Position numbers and translations under genes: made by a program. The notes below the pieces were generated by a model. It searched no databases. It was not told the DNA's origin and saw only the letters and a program-made list of their open reading frames with translations. Below are positions 52,214 through 60,930 of a stretch of DNA of 64,000 nucleotides, piece after piece. Every line of letters begins with the position of its first letter. Position 1 is the stretch's first letter. The stretch covers positions 186,001 through 250,000 of the forward strand of contig NZ_JAMBNY010000001.1 in NCBI RefSeq assembly GCF_023715345.1, in the 5' to 3' direction. This DNA is from Paenibacillus camelliae. Lineage in GTDB: Bacteria; Bacillota; Bacilli; Paenibacillales; Paenibacillaceae.

Positions 52214-54461
52214 GCTCAGATCCCTCCACCTTATTCAAGCGAGGATGCAGCAGCAATGCATTAAACACAACGCATAGGGAGCTGAGAGACATCGCAACGC
52301 CAGCCATCCATGGCTTAAGATAGCCTAATGCAGCAACGGGCAGCATGAGGCAGTTATACATCAAAGCAAAGAGCAGATTCTGCTTTATATTTTTTACAGT
52401 AAGGCGACTCATTTGAATCGATACAGGAATGCTCGTCAGCTTTGAATGCAGCAAGGTCATATGTCCAGCATGCAGCGCAGCCTCCGTGCCGTTACTCATC
52501 GCAATACCGATATGTGCGCCTGCTAGTGCTGGTGCATCGTTCCAGCCATCCCCTACCATGGCTACAACACGATTGCGCTCCTGCTTCTGCTTTATTAACT
52601 CGAGCTTTTGATCGGGGAGCAAATTAGCATGCATATGTGCGATGCCCGTTTCTTGACCAATACGGTAAGCAGAGCCCTCATGATCGCCAGTCGCCATGCT
52701 CACATCAATCTTCATTCTTTTCAGAGCATTGATTGCCGGGATCGTTGTACTTTTAATCTGATCGGACAAGCCAATCAGTCCAATGCACCGGTCATCCTCA
52801 TAGATATAGCATAGCGTCTCTCCGAGCTTAAAGCGTTCCTTAGCGATGATCGATACATAGGGAGCTAGCACCTTCCCTTCAAGCTTTAACAAGCGCTCAT
52901 TCCCTACCATATATCGATGCTCTCCGATTATCCCTACAACGCCATGTCCGAGCTTATGCTCAGCGTCGCTCACCTCGTACAATTTAACGTTTAGCTCTTC
53001 TCCGTAGCTCCTTATCGCTTGCGCAATAGGATGTTCAGCATATTGCTCTAATGCTGCTGCGATCGCGATCATTCTTTGCTTTGAATAATAGAAGCTATGC
53101 ACGAATCCAACACTTAATCTGCCCTCCGTCAACGTACCTGTCTTATCGAACATGACCTCTGCTACATGATGCAGTCGCTCTATAATGCTAGCGTCCTTCA
53201 CAATGACGCCATGCTTCACTAGACGACCGCTTGCGATCGCAAGTGAGATCGGTGCGGCTAAGCCGAGTGCGCAAGGACACGCAACGAGTAGAACAGCAAG
53301 GGCACTTAATACAGCAGTCGCTTCGCTTGCGCCAAGCAGTATCCACATCGCCGCAGTGCTAACAGCTAGTACGACAATGATGGGAACAAACCACCGCACG
53401 ACTTGATCCACCTGACGCTGTATATTAGTTTTCGAGCGTTGACCTTGCTTAACCAGCTCACGAATCCGCTGCAGCAAGGTGTCATTACCCGCTGTTATTG
53501 CTTGAATCACTAAAGCACCTTGACTAATTGTCGTACCTGCCCAAACCTTATCACCAGCTGATTTGCTTATTAGCTGCTGCTCACCTGTGAGCAGCGATTC
53601 ATCTATATAAGCCTCACCTGCAAGAATCATTCCGTCGACTCCAACAATATCTCCCTCTGATTGTCGAACACGATCACCAGCGACAATATAAGCCGGACGC
53701 AGCGGGAATATATGTCCATCACGGTCCACCATTACCTCATGTATCTGAAGCTGTGCAAAGGGCTCATGCTGCTCCTGCAGCCTTAGCGTAGCTGAAAGCT
53801 CAATATATTTACCAAGCAATACAACGGTTATGACAACGGCTGACGTCTCAAAATACAGTGAAGGCTGATCGAACCTCGCATAATGCAGCAAACCATCCAA
53901 TCCATTGGCAAACACCTCGTAATGACTATAGATATAAGCTGCCGAAGTACCAATCACAACGAGCACATCCATATTAGCTAGCTTCTCTCGAATGGCATGA
54001 TAGGCACTAATATAGAAGGGTAAGCCGATAAAAAATTGAACACAGGTCGCTAATAGCAGCTGCAGCCAAGGGGCAAATAGCCAATCAGGAAATAACGTCA
54101 ATAAAGGACTCAGCATCGGTATATGCTCGGCCATCGAACACAATAGCGGTAAGGTAAAGATGATCGCAAGAATCAGACGCTTTTGAAGCATCTTTTTCTC
54201 CTGCTTCATCTCATCAATTGCTGCTGTATATGGCTTTGCTTGAAATCCAAGCGATATAATTTTTGCTATAATTTGACCTAGCTCTAGCTTAGCTGGATCA
54301 CCCTTTATCCATGCAGTACGCAGCGGATAGCTTACTGCTACCTGCTCCACATCCTGCAGCTTCGATAAGCTACGCTCGATTCTAGTCGCGCATGCCGAAC
54401 AGCTCATCCCACTAACGGAGAGCACCAGCTCGTTTTCATTCCATTCATTTTGCTGCTGCAT
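52200..54461 (-). CDS. Copper-type P1B ATPase
   Basis: 753 residues. One N-terminal heavy-metal-associated domain (SGMSCSACATRIERSLSKLQ, CxxC), eight helices, CPCALG (transmembrane copper site), DKTGTLTEG (phosphorylated Asp), EHPIAQAI (the HP motif) and MVGDGWNDAPALA (hinge). All functional motifs are present. Single N-terminal metal domain and coupling to a UreH-like gene resemble FixI/CcoI or CtpA-type pumps that supply copper to oxidases, rather than only detoxification; the sequence alone cannot separate the two. AAGGAGGG is 6 nt before the ATG. Confidence 0.92.
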   Translation of the reverse strand: MQQQNEWNENELVLSVSGMSCSACATRIERSLSKLQDVEQVAVSYPLRTAWIKGDPAKLELGQIIAKIISLGFQAKPYTAAIDEMKQEKKMLQKRLILAIIFTLPLLCSMAEHIPMLSPLLTLFPDWLFAPWLQLLLATCVQFFIGLPFYISAYHAIREKLANMDVLVVIGTSAAYIYSHYEVFANGLDGLLHYARFDQPSLYFETSAVVITVVLLGKYIELSATLRLQEQHEPFAQLQIHEVMVDRDGHIFPLRPAYIVAGDRVRQSEGDIVGVDGMILAGEAYIDESLLTGEQQLISKSAGDKVWAGTTISQGALVIQAITAGNDTLLQRIRELVKQGQRSKTNIQRQVDQVVRWFVPIIVVLAVSTAAMWILLGASEATAVLSALAVLLVACPCALGLAAPISLAIASGRLVKHGVIVKDASIIERLHHVAEVMFDKTGTLTEGRLSVGFVHSFYYSKQRMIAIAAALEQYAEHPIAQAIRSYGEELNVKLYEVSDAEHKLGHGVVGIIGEHRYMVGNERLLKLEGKVLAPYVSIIAKERFKLGETLCYIYEDDRCIGLIGLSDQIKSTTIPAINALKRMKIDVSMATGDHEGSAYRIGQETGIAHMHANLLPDQKLELIKQKQERNRVVAMVGDGWNDAPALAGAHIGIAMSNGTEAALHAGHMTLLHSKLTSIPVSIQMSRLTVKNIKQNLLFALMYNCLMLPVAALGYLKPWMAGVAMSLSSLCVVFNALLLHPRLNKVEGSEHDIK

Positions 54462-54564
54462 ATTAACCCTCCTTTACTTCCGAACGAACAAGGATCATTT
54501 ACTTATATGCGCTAGGACGGCTTGCTAGTCCACATTTACATAGGTAGCGGACATAAATTGCAAT

Positions 54565-54605
54565 AAAAAAAGCAGGAGCTCTAAGAAAAGAGCTTCTGCT
54601 TTTTA
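54565..54605. terminator. Terminator between dGTPase and copper ATPase
   Basis: AAAAAGCAGGAGCTCT (54567-54582) pairs with AGAGCTTCTGCTTTTT (54589-54604) with one mismatch, 6-nt loop. T-runs on both strands. Confidence 0.85.
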
Positions 54606-54656
54606 CTTTTGATCACGACCAGTTGATTGCCATCTGTTGGATAGGTCTTTACGCCA

Positions 54657-55982
54657 CTAATCTCGTTCGTAGATGGAGCCGCTTCTGCTTGCGAACAATT
54701 CCGTGTAAACCTTCTCCGCGTAATGATCGGTCATCCCCGCCATGTAATCTGCGATTAATCGATGCCACGGGTACTTTTGCTTATGCAGATCATAGGTTTC
54801 AATCCAGTCGGGCGGCAGGATTAATCTCCCTGTCGCTTCATCCTCTAGGCTTTCCCACAGCTTTCGCAGCATATTCTCACTACGCTTCTGTAGACGCTGC
54901 ACACGAAAATCTTTAATCATCGTCACCCAAGCAAGCTTCTTCAAGATTTCCATCGTTCGAAGCGTATTGACGTCCTCTGCGCCATCCTTTACGAAGGTAA
55001 TCTTCTTCCAGCCGCTATGATGCGGATCATCGATAATGCCAACAAGCGAGGCGAAGTAATTCACCCACTGTGCCTTCATTTCTCGACGTGAACGAGAGGT
55101 TTCTCGTCCAAACTGCTCATAGATGCTTTTCCACTGCTTATAGTAATCTCCTAGCACATTGCTGACCATCTCTCGCACGTCGATGTTAGACCAGTGCAAT
55201 GAGCACATGCTTGCAGGATCCTCTACAATTTCTTTTACAACACTGTCAATACGTCTGGAATCAAGTAAAAAATCCTCGGTCAGCTGGATTTTACCGGCGC
55301 GAATTCCATCCTCAATATCATGTGTTGAGTAGGCGATATCATCACACAAATCCATTAGCTGCGCCTCAAGCGTGCGGCAGCCTTTTGGCATCTGCCATAA
55401 ATCACGCAAATAGCTAATGCCTTCCCACTCGCTTGCATAAACACCCTTAATCTGTCCATCCTTACCGAGCTGTGTCGGATACTTGTTCACCGCCAGCAAG
55501 GAAGCTGCGGTTAGATCTAGTCCTCGATCACTGCCCGCGCGCTTTTCCAAAAACATCAGTATACGAAAATTTTGTGCATTTCCTTCATAGTAATCATCAT
55601 ACCGTGCCTGTAAAATATCGTTCAGCACTTCCTCTCCGCGATGACCAAACGGAGGGTGACCTAGGTCATGAGCAAGTGCAGCAATCTCGACGACCTCTGG
55701 AACAAGCTTTAATCCGGGATGTATTTCTTGATTCAAGAATGCATATTGCTTGCCCAGCTTGCGCGATAGCTCGCGTGCGATTTGGGACACTTCTATTGAA
55801 TGCGTTAAGCGCGTGCGATAGTAATCACCTGAGCCTGCACCAAACACTTGTGATTTGCCCTGCATTCTGCGAAAGGCAGGGGATTGTATAAGCCGAGCAT
55901 AGTCCTTCTCGTATTCTTCTCGATCTTCACTTGATTTTATATGCTCGCGATCATTAAGCCGATACTTTCGAATACTCTTCAT
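54657..55982 (-). CDS. dgt: dGTPase-like HD-domain dNTP triphosphohydrolase
   Basis: 441 residues. RLQSPAFRRM-type start (LIQSPAFRRMQGKSQVF), YRTRLTHSIEVSQIAREL (first metal His), ALAHDLGHPPFGHRGE (HD metal pair) and LMDLCDDIAYSTHDIEDG (catalytic acids). It hydrolyses dNTPs to nucleoside and tripolyphosphate. It starts 31 bp after adenosine deaminase, so the two are cotranscribed, consistent with purine (deoxy)nucleoside turnover: Dgt gives deoxynucleosides and Add deaminates deoxyadenosine. Confidence 0.9.
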   Translation of the reverse strand: MKSIRKYRLNDREHIKSSEDREEYEKDYARLIQSPAFRRMQGKSQVFGAGSGDYYRTRLTHSIEVSQIARELSRKLGKQYAFLNQEIHPGLKLVPEVVEIAALAHDLGHPPFGHRGEEVLNDILQARYDDYYEGNAQNFRILMFLEKRAGSDRGLDLTAASLLAVNKYPTQLGKDGQIKGVYASEWEGISYLRDLWQMPKGCRTLEAQLMDLCDDIAYSTHDIEDGIRAGKIQLTEDFLLDSRRIDSVVKEIVEDPASMCSLHWSNIDVREMVSNVLGDYYKQWKSIYEQFGRETSRSRREMKAQWVNYFASLVGIIDDPHHSGWKKITFVKDGAEDVNTLRTMEILKKLAWVTMIKDFRVQRLQKRSENMLRKLWESLEDEATGRLILPPDWIETYDLHKQKYPWHRLIADYMAGMTDHYAEKVYTELFASRSGSIYERD

Positions 55983-56013
55983 GATGCGCTCTCCTCTCTA
56001 GGCTGTCATGTCA

Positions 56014-57060
56014 TTACATATCCAGCTTCTTAATCCATTGCTCCAGCGCAGCATCATACGTTTGTATGAATTCCTCACGCGCAGGCTGCTCGAGAAATAT
56101 CGATTCAACTGCGTTCCGTTGAAGCTGAACAATATCCTCCGTCGTCAGTCCGCATTGCTGCTGAAGCGTAAGCAGCTCCTTCGTTAAGGATGTATGAGAA
56201 ACCGTTAAATTATCGGTATTAACGGTTACTTTAATTCCTTTGTTCATATAGTCAACAATCGGATACAGCTCCCAAGCTGTAACCGCCTTTGTCTGCAAAT
56301 TACTAATTGGACAGAACTCTAACGGAATGCCGCGCTCAACCATCTGCTGTAAAAGATGCGAGTCCTCCTGTAGCCGTACACCATGCCCAATACGTGTTGC
56401 TCCAAGCTTGAGGACGGAGGTTTCGATATTCTGCGCACCTCCTGCTTCACCTGCATGGATCGTTATCGGAATACCAAGCTGCTGTGCACGAACGAAGACT
56501 GGAGCATACAGCTCAGGAGGATACAATGCTTCAGCGCCTGCGAGATCAACAGCAACAAGCCCTTTATGTAAATATGCTTGAGCCGCTTCTACGACTTCCA
56601 TGTTTTGCTCCTCTGAGTGCCCACGAAGACAGATTCCGATGCAGCGCACGATAACGCCAAACTGCTTCTCTCCTCGATTCATGCCTCGAATGACCGCTTC
56701 ATATACGTCATCGATCGATAGACCTCCAAGACGATGCAGCTGCGGGGCAAACCGTACCTCGACGTAGCGTACGTGATCGCTAGCGCATTGGTCAACAACC
56801 TCATAGGCAACACGCTCGAGCGCTTCTGCCGTTTGCAGGTAGGGCAATACGACATCGAAGGTGCGTAAGTAATCATTCAGATCCAAGCAAGTCTCTGGCG
56901 CCCGCATTAGACTAGACAGCTCCTCAATCGCTGTCGTTGGCAGCTCTTTTCCTTGTTCAGCCGCCAATTCAATTAAGGTCTGTGGCAGCACACTACCGTC
57001 AAGATGAAGGTGCAGCTCAATTTTCGGCATTGATTTCAGTTGTTCATTCGTTAAAGTCAA
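56014..57060 (-). CDS. add: Adenosine deaminase
   Basis: 348 residues. PKIELHLHLDGSV (metal His pair), ITIHAGEAGG, RIGHGVRL and VTVNTDNLTVS (metal Asp) are intact. It deaminates adenosine and deoxyadenosine. Start TTG 57060, 5-6 nt after GAGAGTGAG; no ATG fits better. Followed by the dgt-like gene in the same operon. Confidence 0.92.
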   Translation of the reverse strand: MTLTNEQLKSMPKIELHLHLDGSVLPQTLIELAAEQGKELPTTAIEELSSLMRAPETCLDLNDYLRTFDVVLPYLQTAEALERVAYEVVDQCASDHVRYVEVRFAPQLHRLGGLSIDDVYEAVIRGMNRGEKQFGVIVRCIGICLRGHSEEQNMEVVEAAQAYLHKGLVAVDLAGAEALYPPELYAPVFVRAQQLGIPITIHAGEAGGAQNIETSVLKLGATRIGHGVRLQEDSHLLQQMVERGIPLEFCPISNLQTKAVTAWELYPIVDYMNKGIKVTVNTDNLTVSHTSLTKELLTLQQQCGLTTEDIVQLQRNAVESIFLEQPAREEFIQTYDAALEQWIKKLDM

Positions 57061-57262
57061 TGTATCTCACTCTCTTTCAGAAAGTTCCAGCTTTTGTATA
57101 TGATTTGTTAGCTAATATAACATGAAAAAAGCATCAGTGCCAGTTGCTATAGCACATTATGCAAAGGATTGCTGTATTAATCTAAATTCTCGTTATTTCC
57201 TCTATAATTACTTTTAACGAGGATGATCTCCTTTGCACATAATGGTATGCCGTAGTCCTTTT

Positions 57263-57463
57263 TCAAATCAATAGGTTTTGAGAGAATAGCCTTACTTCTG
57301 ATTCTGGTAAAAAGCTATCAACAGCTAAAGCATCCCCATTTTTTTCTATAAATTTTGTATCGTTGCGATATGTAACAGTACAAGTATATCCAATGGAGTA
57401 TACGTTTTTCTTACGCTTGTTTATTTCATTAGAACAGTCGACTGTAAAACTGTTTTCTTGCAA
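57263..57463 (-). pseudogene. Orphan fragment, possibly the tail of a lost secreted protein
   Basis: A 66-codon frame beginning TTG with no ribosome site: SFTVDCSNEINKRKKNVYSI then CTVTYRNDTKFIEKNG, ending SFLPESEVRLF and a few more residues. Two cysteines flank a basic stretch as in small secreted domains. The composition is protein-like, but no start signal or signal peptide is seen, and stops lie directly upstream. Could be a remnant or chance. Confidence 0.25.
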
Positions 57464-57578
57464 GAAAAAGACTAATGCTGGTCAGCGACTACTCAGCAAG
57501 CTAATGTACGCTCTTCATCCCATATGAACATAATGTTTCAAGGGATTCACGTATTGAGCACAATGTGAGCTTAAAGCA

Positions 57579-57609
57579 CAAAGAGCGAGCACAGTAGGCT
57601 CGCTCTTTG
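57579..57609 (-). terminator. Terminator of the rhodanese gene
   Basis: CAAAGAGCGAGC (57579-57590) pairs perfectly over 12 bp with GCTCGCTCTTTG (57598-57609), 7-nt loop. The T-run is weak. Confidence 0.65.
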
Positions 57610-57655
57610 AAGCAAAACTATAATTTAGATAAGGTGATTCCGAACAGCAGTTGAC

Positions 57656-57967
57656 TTACTTGCCGTACACAACAGGACCATGCCATCCTAAGTTTCCATC
57701 GCTCACATTTGTCACTTCGAAGCCTTGTCTAGCCAAAAACTCGCAAACTCGACCGCTGCGTGCACCGCTGCGGCAAATAACAATAACTTCTCCTTCTCTA
57801 TCATGCACCTCATTCTGACGTGCATCGAATTCAGAAAGCGGTATTAAGCGAGCTTCAGCGATATGACCAGCTTCCCACTCATCAGGCTCTCTTACATCAA
57901 TTAAATTAATCGCTTCACCAGATTGTAATCGCTGTTGAAGTTCATCTGCAGTAATTTCATTGTACAT
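57656..57967 (-). CDS. Rhodanese-domain sulfurtransferase
   Basis: 103 residues, a single rhodanese domain. LIDVREPDEWEAGHI and the active loop VICRSGARSG with the catalytic Cys are intact, and the loop length (six residues, CRSGAR) fits sulfurtransferases. Similar to PspE/GlpE-type single-domain proteins that move sulfane sulfur. Single gene. Confidence 0.92.
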   Translation of the reverse strand: MYNEITADELQQRLQSGEAINLIDVREPDEWEAGHIAEARLIPLSEFDARQNEVHDREGEVIVICRSGARSGRVCEFLARQGFEVTNVSDGNLGWHGPVVYGK

Positions 57968-58068
57968 GGAAGTAACATCCTCTCATTGATATACTCAAAA
58001 TTTTACCGAAACTCAAAAGTAAAGTCCATCCTTCACAAAGGAATCTAAGTGAAATTTTTATGTTCTAC

Positions 58069-60930
58069 CTACTGCTTTCTCCGAATTTTTGCGGCAAGCA
58101 GTCGATTCATCGTTTCATTTTTCTCAGTAGAATGTGGCTCTTCTTTCTGATGGTTTTCTAGGCCTTGAGAAACTTGCAGCTTCTGATCATTCTGTCGATC
58201 GACGGGCTGCTGAGCTGCTTCTCCCCATTGCTCTTCCTTCGTCAATAATGTATTACCTCGCTCTGCCAGCTGCTGCTTGCGCTCATTCAGGCGCTGGAAG
58301 GTTGACTGTTCAACGGACGTTCGCTGCTGCTTGTGTCCATTACTCATGCTAGTAGCCGTTCTCAGCTTCGCTAGCCATCTTCCCCAAGGTAATGCCAAGC
58401 GTCGATTCGCAATATCAGCTAGCCATAAAATAATTAGAAGAAGCAACAGCTCTCTTGACCAATCATAGCTTTGCTTCAACGTTACGGGATCAAACTGAAA
58501 TAACGATTCTGCTTCTTCTAACGTGCGTACATGACCGCCAGTCAGCTGCGCCAACGCTTCAAGCTTTTCACGTGCTTCAGCCCTATTGGCATCAAGACGA
58601 TATTCCGCTGAATATGGAACAACAAAGCCAGTCGTTACAGCATTCTCTAGCTCGGCTTGCTCACCTGAATTCGTGGGCTTAGTTTCTCCGATCTGCGATA
58701 GATAGATACCGCTTGTCAGCTTCGAGACATCAGCTTCATAGCGTCCGTTACCTAACGGAACCAGCGGTAGTATCGATGTGCTGTCTTCCTGCTGAATACT
58801 CATTCCTAGATTCGAATACGATGCTTCATCGTTGCTAGTTACGATCACGCTGCCTTGTTCACTTAGCTTCAGCTCGTATGGAGATTGACTGAACTGTGGG
58901 TATGTCCATTTCACCCACTCAACGAAAATATTAGGGAATTCACTCCATGTCACCCAATCTGAGCTCCACCTGCCATTCAGATCTGATGTAAAGGCAACGC
59001 TTTTCCCTGAACCGATATTCCAGCGAGCCAGCAATGGATCCTCCTGTGGTGTCCACAGTGCGATCTCTGCCGTAGTTTTCGGACTAGTCGCTACATAGGC
59101 ATCAATATGCGGCAGTCCGCCGCTCCATAGATTAGTCCAGGTGCCTGCATAGCCTTCGATAGGTAAGACGCGCTCATCGACAATATAGGCGCGTGACATC
59201 ATCGTTGCTTCTCTTGAAAAGATAGCTGGCAGCGTCGTTTCGTCCTCTGTATAATAGGAGCGTCCAGAGCCGAGCTCAGCAAGTCTAGCAAGAAAGTTAA
59301 CATCAGAATCTTGACCAACTGCAACCGTTGACAATGTAATCCCGTTCTTTTTTATATCTGCTAATAGCGTCTCATACTCTGGTGTATAGGGTGAGATGCC
59401 ATCGGTTAGCAGTATGATATGCCTGCGTCCCGCCGCGTCCAGGTCAAACCCATCGAACGCATCGTTTAGTGCAGGATAAATATCCGTTCCTCCAGCTGGT
59501 TGAATCGACATGATGCTGCTAATAACATCGTCACCGTTTTGCAGCTTAGTCGGCTGTACAATCCAGGTCGGTCTTGAATCAAATGCAATAACACCTACTG
59601 TATCAACCTCTCGCATAAGCTCCACCGTGCGGGCAGCAGCTTCCTTAGCAAGCTCCATCTTCGAGCCCGACATACTGCCTGAATGGTCAATGACGAGCAT
59701 GAGCGACAGATCTGGAATTTTCTTTTTGCCTGATAGCTGCATATTTACTGGCAAGATGGATTCTATAGGAGTATCAAAATACCCACCGATTCCGAAGCTA
59801 TTATCGCCGCCGATCATGACGAAGCCTACACTATAATTGCGCACCGCTGATTCAATATGCTCCATCTTTAGTTGAGGCAGCTGGACCGCACTTACATTAT
59901 TAAAAATAATTGAATCATACTGAACATACTGTGCCAGCTCATAGCTTAGCTGCTCCGGCTGAATCGTTTCATAGGCGATATATGAAGCCGATAAGGCAGC
60001 CTCGATATTACGCGAGCTGCCTTGCTCTCCTTCGACGATCAGCACCCCTGCTGGTCCACTCACCCGACTTAAGGCATAGGCCGTATTGTTTTTCGCTTGT
60101 GTATCTTCCGCCATACGTAGCACGGCACGGTAGGATCTTATTCCAGAAGAGGTTGCTAAAGCATCAATTAGATACGTATTTGTTCCTTTAATAAGCTGGA
60201 TCATTTGCTCAGCAATGAGTTCGTCATTCTCATAGATGAGCAGCTCAGCTGGTGCTTCATTCGTGCTATCAATCTTTACATTAAGCTGATACTTTTCACC
60301 TTGCTTTAATTGACTTGGCACATGTAGTGTCGAGATCGCAGCATCCTCACCGACTTTACTCGATAACGGTACGACATCTACTACAATATTCATTGCATCC
60401 ATGAGCTGGGCTTCCTTCGTCAAGCTTCCGATTGTCTCTAACCCATCAGAAAATAATACAATTTTCCCTCCGCCTACTTGATTCAGTATACCGCCAGCCT
60501 GTCGCAGGGCAGCCGCAATATTCGTTTGCGAGGGATCGACAATGGTGCGGAACGAATGCAGCGACTCCTGTTGCTTTATTGGCTGCAGCGCTCGATCCAT
60601 CATAATATTGTTAGCAAAGGACATAACTGCCATATGATCTTTGTCATCCTTACTATCCAACGGTTTTAAATAGTTGATAACTTCATCAGTATGACCAACA
60701 GAATCAGAGCGATCGACAAGGACAAGCACATTTCGCTGTTCAACCATTGTATATGGTGTTAAACCAATTACCATGATGAAGATGAGCAGCAAAATGAGTG
60801 TGCGAAGGCTGATGGCGATATGCTTCTTGCTTCCTGTAATTCTCGTAGTATAGCGATATTGAAGCCATACATAGAGCGGCAATAGCAGCAGGATCGGAAG
60901 CAACCAAGGTGACGCAGTATTAAATCCCAC
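58069..60930 (-). CDS. Membrane protein with two VWA domains and a GATase-like domain
   Basis: 953 residues. Two N-terminal helices (about 7-25 and 43-60) precede a first VWA domain with MIDAS DRSDS (VLVLVDRSDSVG, about 70-200), a beta domain, then a glutamine-amidotransferase-like segment (about 295-395, GVLIVEGEQGSSRNIEAAL; YSVGFVMIGGDNSFGIGGYF), a second VWA domain with MIDAS DHSGS (LMLVIDHSGSMSGSKME) and its Thr in PAGGTDIYPA, a further beta domain, one more helix near 845-865 and a Glu/Gln-rich cytoplasmic tail. GTG start, 7 nt after GGGAGGTG; it overlaps the preceding gene by 11 bp. A MoxR partner is expected. Confidence 0.85.
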   Translation of the reverse strand: MGFNTASPWLLPILLLLPLYVWLQYRYTTRITGSKKHIAISLRTLILLLIFIMVIGLTPYTMVEQRNVLVLVDRSDSVGHTDEVINYLKPLDSKDDKDHMAVMSFANNIMMDRALQPIKQQESLHSFRTIVDPSQTNIAAALRQAGGILNQVGGGKIVLFSDGLETIGSLTKEAQLMDAMNIVVDVVPLSSKVGEDAAISTLHVPSQLKQGEKYQLNVKIDSTNEAPAELLIYENDELIAEQMIQLIKGTNTYLIDALATSSGIRSYRAVLRMAEDTQAKNNTAYALSRVSGPAGVLIVEGEQGSSRNIEAALSASYIAYETIQPEQLSYELAQYVQYDSIIFNNVSAVQLPQLKMEHIESAVRNYSVGFVMIGGDNSFGIGGYFDTPIESILPVNMQLSGKKKIPDLSLMLVIDHSGSMSGSKMELAKEAAARTVELMREVDTVGVIAFDSRPTWIVQPTKLQNGDDVISSIMSIQPAGGTDIYPALNDAFDGFDLDAAGRRHIILLTDGISPYTPEYETLLADIKKNGITLSTVAVGQDSDVNFLARLAELGSGRSYYTEDETTLPAIFSREATMMSRAYIVDERVLPIEGYAGTWTNLWSGGLPHIDAYVATSPKTTAEIALWTPQEDPLLARWNIGSGKSVAFTSDLNGRWSSDWVTWSEFPNIFVEWVKWTYPQFSQSPYELKLSEQGSVIVTSNDEASYSNLGMSIQQEDSTSILPLVPLGNGRYEADVSKLTSGIYLSQIGETKPTNSGEQAELENAVTTGFVVPYSAEYRLDANRAEAREKLEALAQLTGGHVRTLEEAESLFQFDPVTLKQSYDWSRELLLLLIILWLADIANRRLALPWGRWLAKLRTATSMSNGHKQQRTSVEQSTFQRLNERKQQLAERGNTLLTKEEQWGEAAQQPVDRQNDQKLQVSQGLENHQKEEPHSTEKNETMNRLLAAKIRRKQ

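Larger units (their letters stand above)
57061..57655. other. Largely gene-free spacer with a small orphan frame
   Basis: Nearly 600 bp between the adenosine deaminase start and the rhodanese stop. Apart from the doubtful frame at 57263-57463 and the terminator at 57579 I see nothing definite. Confidence 0.5.
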
